Source of the DNA: Verrucomicrobiales bacterium
GTDB lineage: Bacteria; Verrucomicrobiota; Verrucomicrobiia; Limisphaerales; J093
Direction: 5' to 3'
Assembly (NCBI GenBank): GCA_024233215.1
Contig: JACKPW010000024.1
Location: 1-64,000 of the forward strand
Length of the DNA: 64,000 nt
Position numbers and translations under genes: made by a program. Position 1 is the first letter of the stretch. Each line of letters opens with the position of its first letter. Shown here piece by piece: positions 7,961 to 16,264 of the stretch. Under the pieces are notes generated by a model. The model did not search any database and was not told the DNA's origin. It saw only the letters and a list, made by a program, of their open reading frames with translations.

Positions 7961-10777
7961 TCAACCCGCCGCGATGTTCACCAGCTTGCCGGGAACCACG
8001 ATCACCTTCTTGATTGTCTTGCCTTCCAGGAACGACTTCGCCCGTTCCGCAGCCAGCGCCGCCGCCTGCACGGCGTCATTGTCGGCATCGGCCGGCACCC
8101 GGATGTGGTCCCGCACCTTGCCGTTGATCATGACCGGCAGTTCGATCTCGTCCTCCACCAGCAGGGCGGGATCGAAGGCCGGCCACGGCGCGTAGGAAAG
8201 ACTTGGAGCGACCTGGGCCAGATGCTCGTGCAGCTTGGCCCAAAGTTCCTCCGCAAGATGCGGCGCCAGCGGGGCGAGCAGTTGCAGGAAGGTCCTCAAC
8301 AAGCCGGCCGGCCGGATCTCCCATTTGCCGGCCTCGTTGACAAACACCATCATCGCCGAGATGGCGGTGTTGAACCGCATCCCGTCGAGGTCCTCGGTCA
8401 CCTTCTTGATGCAGGCGTGAAGCCCCTTGAGCTGCGCGGCGGTCGGTGCCACTTCCTGCACGCGCGGCGCCGGTTTGAGTTCGGCCAGGAATGAGGCTTC
8501 CTCGCCGGGTTGTGCCATGCAACGCTGCTCAAAGTCCTTCTCCCCCGCCTCGTCGATGAACAGGCGCCACACCCGGCCGAGGAACCGATACACCCCCTCG
8601 ACGCCCTTGGTGTTCCACGGCTTGGAATCCTGCAGCGGCCCCATGAACATCTCGTACAAGCGGAAGGCGTCCGCGCCGTACTCGGCCAGAATCTCATCGG
8701 GATTTACCACGTTGCCGCGGGACTTCGACATCTTCTGGCCGTCCTCGCCCATGATAAGCCCCTGGTTGACCAGCTTGTAGAACGGCTCTGCCGTCGAGAC
8801 GTGGCCCAGGTCAAAAAGCACCTTGTGCCAGAACCGCGCGTAAAGCAGGTGCAGCACGGCGTGCTCGGTGCCGCCGACGTAAAGGTCCACGCCAGGCGCT
8901 GCTGACTTCGGATTTCGGATTTCGGATTTCGGATTTGAAACACCCATCCAGTACTGCTCGGCGTCCCCGTCGACAAAGCACCCGCTGTTGGCGGCGTCGA
9001 GATAGCGAAGGTAGTACCAGCAGCTCCCTGCCCATTGCGGCATCGTGTTGGTTTCCCGCGTGGCGCCGTCGGGCAGATTCAACCACTCCTGAGCGCGCGC
9101 CAGCGGCGGCTGGCCGTCGGACGTTGGCTTGTAGTCATCCAGTGCCGGCGGCAAGAGCGGCAGTGCTGACTCCGGAAGCGCTTCATGATAGGGCACGCCG
9201 TCCTCGTCCTTGCGCCACAGGATCGGAAAGGGCTCGCCCCAATACCGCTGCCGACTGAAGAGCCAGTCGCGCAGCTTGTAGTTGATCGTCTTCTGGCCAA
9301 GGCCCTGCTCCTCCAGCCAGGCGATGATCTTCGACTTTGCCTCCGACGTGGGCAGGCCCGTGATCGAGACCTCCGGGCCGGTCGAGTTCACCGAAGTCCC
9401 ATCGCCCGTGAACCCCCGCCAGTCGGCCTGTTCAACGGGAGGCTGAACCACCTGCACGATGGGCAGCTCGAACTTGGTGGCAAATTCGAAATCGCGGGTG
9501 TCATGCGCCGGCACGGCCATGATCGCGCCGGTGCCGTAGCTGATCAGCACATAGTCGGCGATCCAGATCGGGATGCGTTCGCCGTTCACCGGATTGATCG
9601 CATAGCCGCCCGTGAAAACGCCGGTCTTCTCCTTCGCCAGCTCGGTTCGCTCCAGATCCGACTTCTTCGCCACCTCCGTTCGGTAAGCCTCCACCGTCGC
9701 ACGCTGTTCCGCGGTGGTGATCGCGTCCACCCAGGGGTGTTCGGGTGCCAGGACCATGTAGGTCGCCCCGAACAACGTGTCCGGGCGTGTCGTGAAGACG
9801 CGGATCTTGTCGGTGCCGGTCAACTGCTCCGCCAGGCAGGCTGCGGTGACCGGGTCCCCGGCGCTTTCAGTCAGACCCGCTGCCGTTGGCCGCGCGATGG
9901 CAAAGTCCACCTCCGCCCCTTCGCTGCGTCCGATCCAGTTCCGCTGCATTTCCTTCAACGAATCCGACCAATCGATCGTATCGAGGTCCGCCAGCAACCG
10001 CTCGGCGTACGCGGTGATGCGCAGCATCCATTGGCGCATCGGCTTGCGCACCACCGGGTGATTGCCGCGCTCGGACCGCCCGTCGATCACCTCCTCGTTC
10101 GCGAGCACCGTGCCCAACGCTTCGCACCACCAGACGGGGGCTTCGGAGACGTAGGCCAGACGTTTGCCGTCGCGATGGGCGCGGCGCTTGGACTCCGTGT
10201 CGCAGTCATTTGGATACGTCAGAGTCTCGATGGGCTCGGCCCGGTTGGTCGCCGGGTTGAACCAGGAATTGTAGAGTTTTAGGAAGATCCACTGGGTCCA
10301 GCGAAAATAGTCCGGATCGGTGGTGTTCACCTCGCGGGACCAGTCGTAGCTGAATCCGAGGCTCTGGATCTGGCGCTTGAAGGTGGCGATGTTCGCTTCG
10401 GTGGTGAGGCGCGGGTGCTGGCCGGTCTGGATCGCGTATTGCTCCGCCGGCAGGCCGAAGGCATCCCACCCCATCGGGTGCAACACGTGCCGCCCGCGGG
10501 CCCGCTGGTAGCGCGCCAGGATGTCCGTGGCGGTGTAGCCTTCGGGATGCCCCACGTGCAGACCGGCGCCCGAAGGGTAGGGGAACATGTCGAGGATGTA
10601 GTACTTGGGCGGCAGTTCAGCGGCGGTGGCCTGGCGACCTCCGAGATCGTGTCGTTTGCCAAACGGGTGTTCCGCCGGCACTTCATCGCCAGGATTGAAG
10701 GCCCGAAACGTCTGCTCCGCCTCCCAGCGGGACTGCGATTTCGGTTCGATCAGATGAAAGGGATACTGTCTGCGCAT
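7961..10777 (-). CDS. leuS: Leucyl-tRNA synthetase
   Basis: A class I aminoacyl-tRNA synthetase charging tRNA-Leu, about 938 residues from the ATG at 10777; an in-frame ATG at 10786 and an earlier one at 10825 are also open. The HIGH-type motif HVGH follows YILDMFPYPSGAGL near residue 74. The editing domain contains TTRPDTLFGATYMV, and the KMSKS signature is GQKMSKSRGN. The anticodon-binding and C-terminal domains are present, ending in KKVIVVPGKLVNIAAG. An extra segment (NPKSEIRNPKS) coded by a 7-nt tandem repeat at 8904-8937 lies between YWMG and the conserved VDLYVGGTEHAV. The frame stays open, so the enzyme is presumably functional. Confidence 0.95.
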   Translation of the reverse strand: MRRQYPFHLIEPKSQSRWEAEQTFRAFNPGDEVPAEHPFGKRHDLGGRQATAAELPPKYYILDMFPYPSGAGLHVGHPEGYTATDILARYQRARGRHVLHPMGWDAFGLPAEQYAIQTGQHPRLTTEANIATFKRQIQSLGFSYDWSREVNTTDPDYFRWTQWIFLKLYNSWFNPATNRAEPIETLTYPNDCDTESKRRAHRDGKRLAYVSEAPVWWCEALGTVLANEEVIDGRSERGNHPVVRKPMRQWMLRITAYAERLLADLDTIDWSDSLKEMQRNWIGRSEGAEVDFAIARPTAAGLTESAGDPVTAACLAEQLTGTDKIRVFTTRPDTLFGATYMVLAPEHPWVDAITTAEQRATVEAYRTEVAKKSDLERTELAKEKTGVFTGGYAINPVNGERIPIWIADYVLISYGTGAIMAVPAHDTRDFEFATKFELPIVQVVQPPVEQADWRGFTGDGTSVNSTGPEVSITGLPTSEAKSKIIAWLEEQGLGQKTINYKLRDWLFSRQRYWGEPFPILWRKDEDGVPYHEALPESALPLLPPALDDYKPTSDGQPPLARAQEWLNLPDGATRETNTMPQWAGSCWYYLRYLDAANSGCFVDGDAEQYWMGVSNPKSEIRNPKSAAPGVDLYVGGTEHAVLHLLYARFWHKVLFDLGHVSTAEPFYKLVNQGLIMGEDGQKMSKSRGNVVNPDEILAEYGADAFRLYEMFMGPLQDSKPWNTKGVEGVYRFLGRVWRLFIDEAGEKDFEQRCMAQPGEEASFLAELKPAPRVQEVAPTAAQLKGLHACIKKVTEDLDGMRFNTAISAMMVFVNEAGKWEIRPAGLLRTFLQLLAPLAPHLAEELWAKLHEHLAQVAPSLSYAPWPAFDPALLVEDEIELPVMINGKVRDHIRVPADADNDAVQAAALAAERAKSFLEGKTIKKVIVVPGKLVNIAAG
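8904..8937. repeat. TTCGGAT heptamer tandem repeat inside leuS
   Basis: Four perfect consecutive copies of the 7-mer TTCGGAT (plus strand) sit inside leuS. Three 7-mers make 21 bases, so changes of three units keep the frame and encode the seven-residue unit NPKSEIR on the minus strand. Confidence 0.85.
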
Positions 10778-10843
10778 GCCCGACATAAGCCGCGAACTGT
10801 GGGCGAATCCAAGGTCGGGATGCAACGGCGGAGTTCCGCCAGC

Positions 10844-12208
10844 TCAAAGGGTCCAACCGGAACGGTACGGGTAGTGCAGAAGCCTCTCGGCCTCAGGGAG
10901 GTTGGGGATCTTCAGGTTGGCGCTGTCCCAAGACAGCTTCTCACCGCCCATGCGCACCGATACCATCCCCAGCAGCACCGCTTCCGTCAGCGGCCCGGCG
11001 AAGTCGAACGAGGACCGTGTCGGGGAACCCGTTTTGCAGGCGTTGATCCACTCCCGATAGTGGCCCACCGAGCGCGGCAGGGTCTTGGGCGGCCGCCGGT
11101 AGGCTGTGTTCCGCGCCGCCGGGATGAGCCTTGGGCTACGCCCGCCCCAACCCTCGACCAGCATCTTCCCGGTGTCACCGACAAACAGAATGCCGTCTTC
11201 GGGATCCAGGATTGCCCCCGCATCGAGTTCCTCAGGACGTTCCGGAAGGAGACCGCCATCATACCAATGCAGTTTCACGGGCGGCTGATTCCCGCGCGCC
11301 GCGAACTCGTAATGCACCAGGTTGGCCGCCGGCACGCTGTCCGGATACAAAGGCGTGGAACTGGCGGACACCCGGGTGGGCGCGCCCAGTTCAAGTGCCG
11401 AAAACACCGGGGCGAGGTTGTGAATTCCCATGTCCCCCAGCCCCCCGGAGCCGTAATCCCACCAACCCCGCCAACGAAACGGGGCGTAGGCGGGATGATA
11501 CGGTCGCCACGGCGCGGGCCCCAACCAGAGATCCCAATCGAGATGATCCGGCACGGCCGGGGTATCGGTGGGCGTGTCCACCCCCTGAGCCCACCAAAGC
11601 GGCAGCTTCCCGCGATGCGTTGGCCGGTCCGACCACACATGCACCTCGCGCACCGGTCCGATCGCGCCATCCGCCAGCCATTCGTTGATCAACCGGTTCC
11701 CCTCGAATTCCATCCCCTGGTTGCCCATCTGGGTGGCCACCTTCGCCTCCCGGGCCGCCAGGGTGAGGGCTCGCGCCTCGTACACCGTGTGTGTCAGCGG
11801 CTTCTCGCAGTAAACGTGTTTTCCCCGCTTGATCGCCGCCATCGCCGCCACCGCGTGACAGTGGTCGGGAATCGCAACCAGCACCGCGTCAATGCCGGGC
11901 TCCGCGTCGAGCATCATCCGGAAATCGCGGTAACGCTTCGCCTTGGGAAACCGCTCGAAGCTCTCCGCGGCACCGCCCCAGTCCACGTCGCAAAGTGCCA
12001 CGATGTTCTCGCTCTTGACGCCGTCCAGGTCGTCGGCGGCCCGTCCTCCGGCGCCGATCGAGGCGATGTTCAGGCGATCGTTCGCGCCCGGTCGGCCGGG
12101 CGCGCCGAGAACGCCTGACGGCAACAGCGAGAAGGCGCCGGCAGCAGCCGACGTGTGAAGAAAGCGCCTGCGGCTGCAAGCGATGTGAGGGTTCTGCATG
12201 CGGGGCAT
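10844..12208 (-). CDS. Tat-exported Gfo/Idh/MocA family oxidoreductase
   Basis: A roughly 454-residue NAD(P)-dependent oxidoreductase-type protein. The twin-arginine signal SRRRFLHTSAAAG near the N-terminus predicts folded export. The Rossmann fold starts at LNIASIGAGGRAADDL, and the family signature EKPLTHTVYEARAL contains the catalytic-type lysine. A C-terminal Gfo/Idh/MocA domain follows (GGLGDMGIHNLAPVF). The ATG at 12208 is preferred over an upstream TTG at 12235; ATG 12199 is also possible. Such Tat-borne members are abundant in Verrucomicrobia and Planctomycetes and are thought to act on sugars in the periplasm; the substrate here is unknown. Confidence 0.85.
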   Translation of the reverse strand: MPRMQNPHIACSRRRFLHTSAAAGAFSLLPSGVLGAPGRPGANDRLNIASIGAGGRAADDLDGVKSENIVALCDVDWGGAAESFERFPKAKRYRDFRMMLDAEPGIDAVLVAIPDHCHAVAAMAAIKRGKHVYCEKPLTHTVYEARALTLAAREAKVATQMGNQGMEFEGNRLINEWLADGAIGPVREVHVWSDRPTHRGKLPLWWAQGVDTPTDTPAVPDHLDWDLWLGPAPWRPYHPAYAPFRWRGWWDYGSGGLGDMGIHNLAPVFSALELGAPTRVSASSTPLYPDSVPAANLVHYEFAARGNQPPVKLHWYDGGLLPERPEELDAGAILDPEDGILFVGDTGKMLVEGWGGRSPRLIPAARNTAYRRPPKTLPRSVGHYREWINACKTGSPTRSSFDFAGPLTEAVLLGMVSVRMGGEKLSWDSANLKIPNLPEAERLLHYPYRSGWTL

Positions 12209-12347
12209 TTCACTGCCGCCCCAGGCCGCCGTCAACCGGAACCGTCCGCCAGCGTCACCCCCAGGCGTAACGATTCAGTGTGCCCGCCAAACACGCGAAC
12301 AACGCGAAAGGAACGGCGCGCGACAGGATTGCGGCATCCTCCCCGGA

Positions 12348-13715
12348 TCACGCGACACAGACGCTCTTCGCGTTCACGAATTCCCGCATGCCCAGCAGGC
12401 CCAACTCACGTCCGTAACCGGACAACCGGACACCCCCGAACGGCAATCGCGGATCCGAGCGCACGAAGGCGTTCACGAAACAGCAGCCTGCTTCGAGACG
12501 CTCCCGGGCGAGGCGCTCGCCACGTTCCAGATCCCGCGTGAAGACGGCCGCGCCCAACCCGAACGGCGTGGCATTCGCCAGATCGATCGCGGCGGCCTCA
12601 TTCGGCGCCGCGACGATCGCCGCCACGGGGCCAAAGGTCTCCTCGTCAAACGCCGGCATGCCCGGGCGGACGTCGGTCAATACGGTCGGGGGGTAAAAGG
12701 CCCCGGCCTCTTCCGGTACCGCCCCGCCGAGCAGCACGCGTGCTCCCGCATCCCTTGAGGCCACGACCTGGCAATGCACCCCGTCCCTCAGATCCACCCG
12801 GGCCATCGGTCCCAGATCCACGTCTTCCTGCAACGGATCGCCGACGCGGCGGGACCGCATCCGCTCCACCACCAGTTCCTCGAAGCGGTGGCGCACATCC
12901 GCCACGACAATGAAGCGCTTGGCGGCGATGCAACTCTGGCCGGTGTTGATCAACCGCGCCGTGACACACGCTTCCGCGGCGGCTTCCAGATCGGCGTCCT
13001 CCAGCACGACGTAGGGATCACTGCCACCGAGTTCGAGCACGGTCTTCTTCAAGGCCCGACCGGCGATTGCCGCCACCGCCCGCCCCGCAGGTGTGCTGCC
13101 CGTCAGCGTCACCGCGCGTACGGCGTCGTGGTCGATGACCGCACCCACGCTCTGCGCCCCGATCCGGAGCACCTGAAAGACGCCGGGGGGAAAGCCCGCC
13201 CGCTCGAACACGGCAGCGATGGCAAGGGCACAACCCGTCACGTTGGAGGCGTGTTTCAACAGCATCACATTGCCCGCCATCAACGCCGGGGCCGCCGCCC
13301 GGAAGACCTGCCAGAAGGGGAAGTTCCATGGCATCACGGCCAGGATGGCGCCCAGCGGTTGGAAGGCCGCGTAGCTCCGCCGCCATTCCGTCGCGATGGG
13401 CTGGTCCGCCAGGAAACCCTCCGCCTGCTCGGCGAAGTAATCGCAAACCCAGGCGCACTTCTCCACCTCGGCCCGGCCCTGGGCCAACGGCTTCCCCATC
13501 TCCAACGCCATGAGCCGCGCGAACCCGGCCGCCCTTCCCCGAAGTTCCGTCGCCGCCGCCCGCAGCCACCCGCCGCGCTCGGCAAAGGAGCGGGTCCGCC
13601 AGTCCGCGAATGCAGGGGTCACACGGCCGAGTGCCTGGGAAAGCTCCGTGTCGGAAGCCTCCTCGTACCGGGCGATCACTCCGCCGTTGGTGGGGTTCAT
13701 TGACTGCAGGGCCAT
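12348..13715 (-). CDS. NAD(P)-dependent aldehyde dehydrogenase (succinate-semialdehyde type)
   Basis: A 455-residue aldehyde dehydrogenase from the ATG at 13715, which precedes MALQSMNPTNG; the open frame continues upstream to 13814 without family similarity. Visible motifs are the active-site PWNFPFWQVFRA at about 129-140, the GSTPAG cofactor loop near 206-211, the general-base glutamate in LELGGSDPYVVLEDADL (Glu228) and the nucleophile in NTGQSCIAAKRF (Cys262). Length and motifs fit the succinate-semialdehyde dehydrogenase branch (GabD/Sad-like), but substrate cannot be fixed from sequence. It lies between the Tat oxidoreductase and a cupin, all on the minus strand with gaps over 130 bases. 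Confidence 0.85.
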   Translation of the reverse strand: MALQSMNPTNGGVIARYEEASDTELSQALGRVTPAFADWRTRSFAERGGWLRAAATELRGRAAGFARLMALEMGKPLAQGRAEVEKCAWVCDYFAEQAEGFLADQPIATEWRRSYAAFQPLGAILAVMPWNFPFWQVFRAAAPALMAGNVMLLKHASNVTGCALAIAAVFERAGFPPGVFQVLRIGAQSVGAVIDHDAVRAVTLTGSTPAGRAVAAIAGRALKKTVLELGGSDPYVVLEDADLEAAAEACVTARLINTGQSCIAAKRFIVVADVRHRFEELVVERMRSRRVGDPLQEDVDLGPMARVDLRDGVHCQVVASRDAGARVLLGGAVPEEAGAFYPPTVLTDVRPGMPAFDEETFGPVAAIVAAPNEAAAIDLANATPFGLGAAVFTRDLERGERLARERLEAGCCFVNAFVRSDPRLPFGGVRLSGYGRELGLLGMREFVNAKSVCVA

Positions 13716-13861
13716 GGCAAAAAGTCCGTCCTGTCGTTCCGCCCACAGTGAATGCCATTGCCGCCGCGTCGTCGAGCCCGGCGCGCGGACCAAGCCGCCC
13801 GCGCTTCGGAGCATCGCCTGGGAACCAGACGACGGCCATACGCGCTGACTGACGTCGCCGG

Positions 13862-14212
13862 CTATGAGCCCTCGTCAAACCACTCGTCGGTGGGATCGAA
13901 GGCGGGAATGGGGAGGTTCAGGATTCGAAGCCGGCCGATGGCCCGATGACGGCAACCGGGCTGGATCATCACCGCGGTCAGCGGTTTGAGGGGGAACCGC
14001 TCGCCGTCCAGTTCGATTTCACCCTCGCCTTCCAGCACCACGTAGATCTCGGTCATTCGCCGGTGATAATGGGTCCGGGCGTCCGCGTGGATTTCGGTGA
14101 GATGCACCGAGGCCGGCGCGCCGGCGACCTCACCAAAGGCTCGCCGGGCCACACCACAAGGGCACTCGACGCCGGGAACCGCATCCAATTGGGCCAGGTG
14201 GTAGCGTTTCAT
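13862..14212 (-). CDS. Small cupin-domain protein
   Basis: A 116-residue single-domain cupin. The first cupin motif appears as HYHRRMTEIYVVLEGEGEIELDG and the second as PGCRHRAIGRLRILN, with metal-ligand-type histidines in both. The ATG at 14212 (MKRYHLAQLD) is chosen because the upstream extension to 14335 looks like non-coding translation. Cupins of this size include sugar isomerases, dioxygenases and ligand-binding proteins; no specific function can be named. Confidence 0.75.
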   Translation of the reverse strand: MKRYHLAQLDAVPGVECPCGVARRAFGEVAGAPASVHLTEIHADARTHYHRRMTEIYVVLEGEGEIELDGERFPLKPLTAVMIQPGCRHRAIGRLRILNLPIPAFDPTDEWFDEGS

Positions 14213-14372
14213 GGCTGATCGGCAGGAAACATCGTCGTAGGAACGGGACCCATCGAGCAATCCGCCGCATCGCGGGGCGCGAAGGTCGAGACCACTGCAA
14301 CGGCACCTTCGGAGCGGTTCCATCGATGTGCCCACTGCCCCGCTTTCACGTGCGCCGGCTTCCTGCTTCCCG

Positions 14373-14390
14373 CGCCGACTGACGTCGGCG
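14373..14390. repeat. Intergenic hairpin, TGAC-loop family, copy 1
   Basis: Perfect 7-bp stem CGCCGAC/GTCGGCG with TGAC loop, about 25 bases beyond the 3' end of the minus-strand aminotransferase gene. A second copy at 55786-55803 has the stem CGCGGAC/GTCCGCG with the same loop. The two differ at paired positions, so base pairing is kept. Confidence 0.6.
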
Positions 14391-14414
14391 GCTGCGTCTG
14401 CTTCGGGCGATGCC

Positions 14415-15506
14415 CTACCCCAACTCCTTCATCGACTCGTCGAGGGCGGAGAAGAGTTCGACCATGCTCGCCTCGGTTTCGTCGCCCATGTTCGAGATGC
14501 GGAAGGTGGTGCCCTTGATCTTGCCGTACCCGGCATTGATCAGGAAACCGCGCTTCTTGGTCAGATCGGTGAGCTTCTGGGCGTCGATAACCCGGCCACC
14601 GGGTTTGGCGCCGTTGTTGACGCAGGTCAGTGTGACCGACGCGTACCCCTCATCCGGAAACAGGGTAAAGCCATGTTTGGCCGCCCAATCGTGGGTCATC
14701 TTGACGGTCTTGAGATGTCGCGCGTAACGGGCCTCCAACCCCTCCGCGAAGAAATCCTCCAACTTCGACTGGAGGGCGTAGATGTGCCCGATGGTTGGCG
14801 TGCTGGGGGTCATGTGTTTCTCCGCGTTCTTCTCGAACTCGTGCAGATCGAAGTAATACCCGCGGTCAGCCACCGTCGCCGACTTGGCCAGGGCCGCCTC
14901 CGAACAGGCGAACACCGCCATGCCCGGAGGCAGGGCAAAGGCCTTCTGCACCCCGGCGAGCATGACATCGAATCCCAGGGCATCGAAATTCAGCGGCGTG
15001 GCACTCATCGAGCTGACGGTGTCGACGATGAACATCACGTCCGGAAACTGCCGTTTCACTTCCGCCAACTCCTCAATCGGACTCATCACCCCGGTGGAGG
15101 TCTCGTTGTGAACGTAGGTGACGGCGTCGAATTGGCCGGTCTTGAGCCGCTCGGCAACCTGTTCCCCACGGATGGGGGAGCCCCACTCGACCTGCAGCCC
15201 CTCGGCCTCCTTGCCGCAGCGTTTCGAGACATCGAGCCATTTGTCCGAGAACGCGCCGCACATGCAGTTCAGGACCTTCTTCGTGACCAGGTTCCGCAGG
15301 GCGCCCTCCATCACCCCCCAGGCGGAGGAGGTACTGAGAAAGACGGGACGCTTCGTGCTCAGCAGGCTCTGCAACTGCGGCATGATGCCGGCGTAGAGGC
15401 CGGAAAACGCCTTGCTCCGATGGCCGATCATCGGCGTGCAGAACGCCTCGTACGTCTTCGCACTGACTTCAACCGGTCCGGGAATGAACAACTTCACGTG
15501 TGCCAT
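14415..15506 (-). CDS. PLP-dependent class V aminotransferase (alanine--glyoxylate type)
   Basis: A 363-residue fold-type I aminotransferase of the alanine/serine--glyoxylate group. The N-terminus LFIPGPVEVS is typical. FIVDTVSSMSATPL holds the PLP-contacting aspartate, and the Schiff-base lysine is Lys188 in AGVQKAFALPPG. The substrate-binding C-terminal domain includes TTFRISNMGD. Such enzymes transfer amino groups between alanine or serine and glyoxylate in the cytoplasm. It could serve photorespiration-like or serine-linked carbon metabolism; the true donor is not evident. It is the last minus-strand gene before the eCIS locus. Confidence 0.85.
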   Translation of the reverse strand: MAHVKLFIPGPVEVSAKTYEAFCTPMIGHRSKAFSGLYAGIMPQLQSLLSTKRPVFLSTSSAWGVMEGALRNLVTKKVLNCMCGAFSDKWLDVSKRCGKEAEGLQVEWGSPIRGEQVAERLKTGQFDAVTYVHNETSTGVMSPIEELAEVKRQFPDVMFIVDTVSSMSATPLNFDALGFDVMLAGVQKAFALPPGMAVFACSEAALAKSATVADRGYYFDLHEFEKNAEKHMTPSTPTIGHIYALQSKLEDFFAEGLEARYARHLKTVKMTHDWAAKHGFTLFPDEGYASVTLTCVNNGAKPGGRVIDAQKLTDLTKKRGFLINAGYGKIKGTTFRISNMGDETEASMVELFSALDESMKELG

Positions 15507-15727
15507 AATCGTGACGGGAGCTTTGGCGAAGGCGACACGAAACGCAAGCCGCCGCTTGCGCGACGGGCGCGATGCGGGGTGATGGAAAACGGATGAGCCT
15601 CCCCCAACGACGTCCGGCCCCCCGCCTCAGCCACCTGCGCCCGGGCACGACGCCGTCAACGTGCCGCGTTCCGGCCCTTGCTGCGGTCGGGGTTGTCGCC
15701 ACCGCGCAGCCCGGGCCGACTCGCGGG

Positions 15728-15812
15728 TTCCCAAATCCGCAAGCGCTTGACGTTTCGAACGGTCTGCCGAACTGAATTCGGCGATACGCAGATTTGGAAA
15801 TCTGAGCTACCA
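15728..15812. repeat. Two-module dispersed repeat, copy A
   Basis: Module 1 has TCCGCAAGCGCT at 15736-15747 and ACGGTCTGCCGAA at 15759-15771; both blocks recur at 50181 and 50204 with the same 23-base spacing. Module 2 (15781-15809) contains the palindrome CAGATTTGGAAATCTG and matches the reverse complement of 50148-50170. Confidence 0.7.
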
Positions 15813-15908
15813 ATCAACGATTTGCGCCGGCTTTGTCACTGGCCCTGGCCTGCGAGCGGCAAGAGGGAGGAATGCCATAGCCCCACCCCGGCGCATCACC
15901 GGCGCGAT

Positions 15909-15932
15909 TACGTTATCACGTATACTTTGACA
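15909..15932 (+). promoter_or_regulatory. Possible promoter/operator before a tiny ORF
   Basis: A perfect inverted repeat TACGT-TATC-ACGTA (15909-15922) overlaps a -10-like TATACT (15921-15926). The arrangement, with AGGAGG and an ATG about 25 bases later, suggests a repressible promoter. The -35 box is weak. Inference from pattern only. Confidence 0.35.
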
Positions 15933-15958
15933 CACATCCCGACACAGGAGGACCGTCA

Positions 15959-16039
15959 ATGGCCACCGAACCACCGCCGGTTCCCGACAATCATGAGGGC
16001 GGCCGGCACCAACCAAAGTGGATTCGCCTTTCTATATAG
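15959..16039 (+). CDS. Tiny ORF (26 aa) with strong ribosome site
   Basis: ATG at 15959 is preceded by ACAGGAGG at good distance, one of the best ribosome sites in the window, but the frame stops at TAG 16037-16039 after 26 residues (MATEPPPVPDNHEGGR...). A different frame then stays open from GTG 16018 to TGA 16152 and reads plausibly as protein (FYIENHALLPVGKEL). A single frame change near 16018 would join them into about 65 residues. It could be a leader peptide, a small regulator or the remnant of one. No family is recognised. Confidence 0.3.
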   Translation: MATEPPPVPDNHEGGRHQPKWIRLSI

Positions 16040-16174
16040 AGAACCACGCGCTTCTACCTGTCGGCAAAGAACTTCAGGCATTTTCCAGAACATCGAAGTC
16101 TCCCGAGTTGCGGAATACTGACCTGCTCATCACCAACCTGCCAGCAGGGTGAGACTGCCCTGTTTTCCCCTGCA

Positions 16175-16257
16175 TATAATTTGTCTATACCCCGACTTTC
16201 AGAACCGCCGCTTGACGGAGTCCCTCCCCTGTGGAACGTTCGCGCACAATCTATACT
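16175..16257 (+). promoter_or_regulatory. Candidate eCIS operon promoters
   Basis: A perfect -10 TATAAT is at 16175-16180 in an AT-richer stretch, with no good -35. A second -10-like TATACT is at 16252-16257, only 7 bases before the sheath ATG at 16265. No Shine-Dalgarno sequence precedes that ATG, so the second box could drive a leaderless transcript; the first would give an untranslated leader of roughly 75-80 bases. Confidence 0.4.
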
Positions 16258-16264
16258 CAGACCC

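Larger units (their letters stand above)
15507..15958. other. Intergenic region carrying repeat modules
   Basis: Beyond the aminotransferase start no supported gene is seen for about 450 bases. The segment holds a two-module repeat (15728-15812) shared with 50148-50218, and then becomes more AT-rich toward the eCIS operon, with a promoter-like stretch near 15905-15930. Confidence 0.5.

Noticed and set aside
8904..8937. CRISPR-like array
   Set aside because: Unit is 7 bases with no spacers; it is a simple tandem repeat.
10415..12118. 567-codon plus-strand frame opposite leuS and the oxidoreductase
   Set aside because: Both opposite genes have full family motifs; this frame has none and spans the gap between them.
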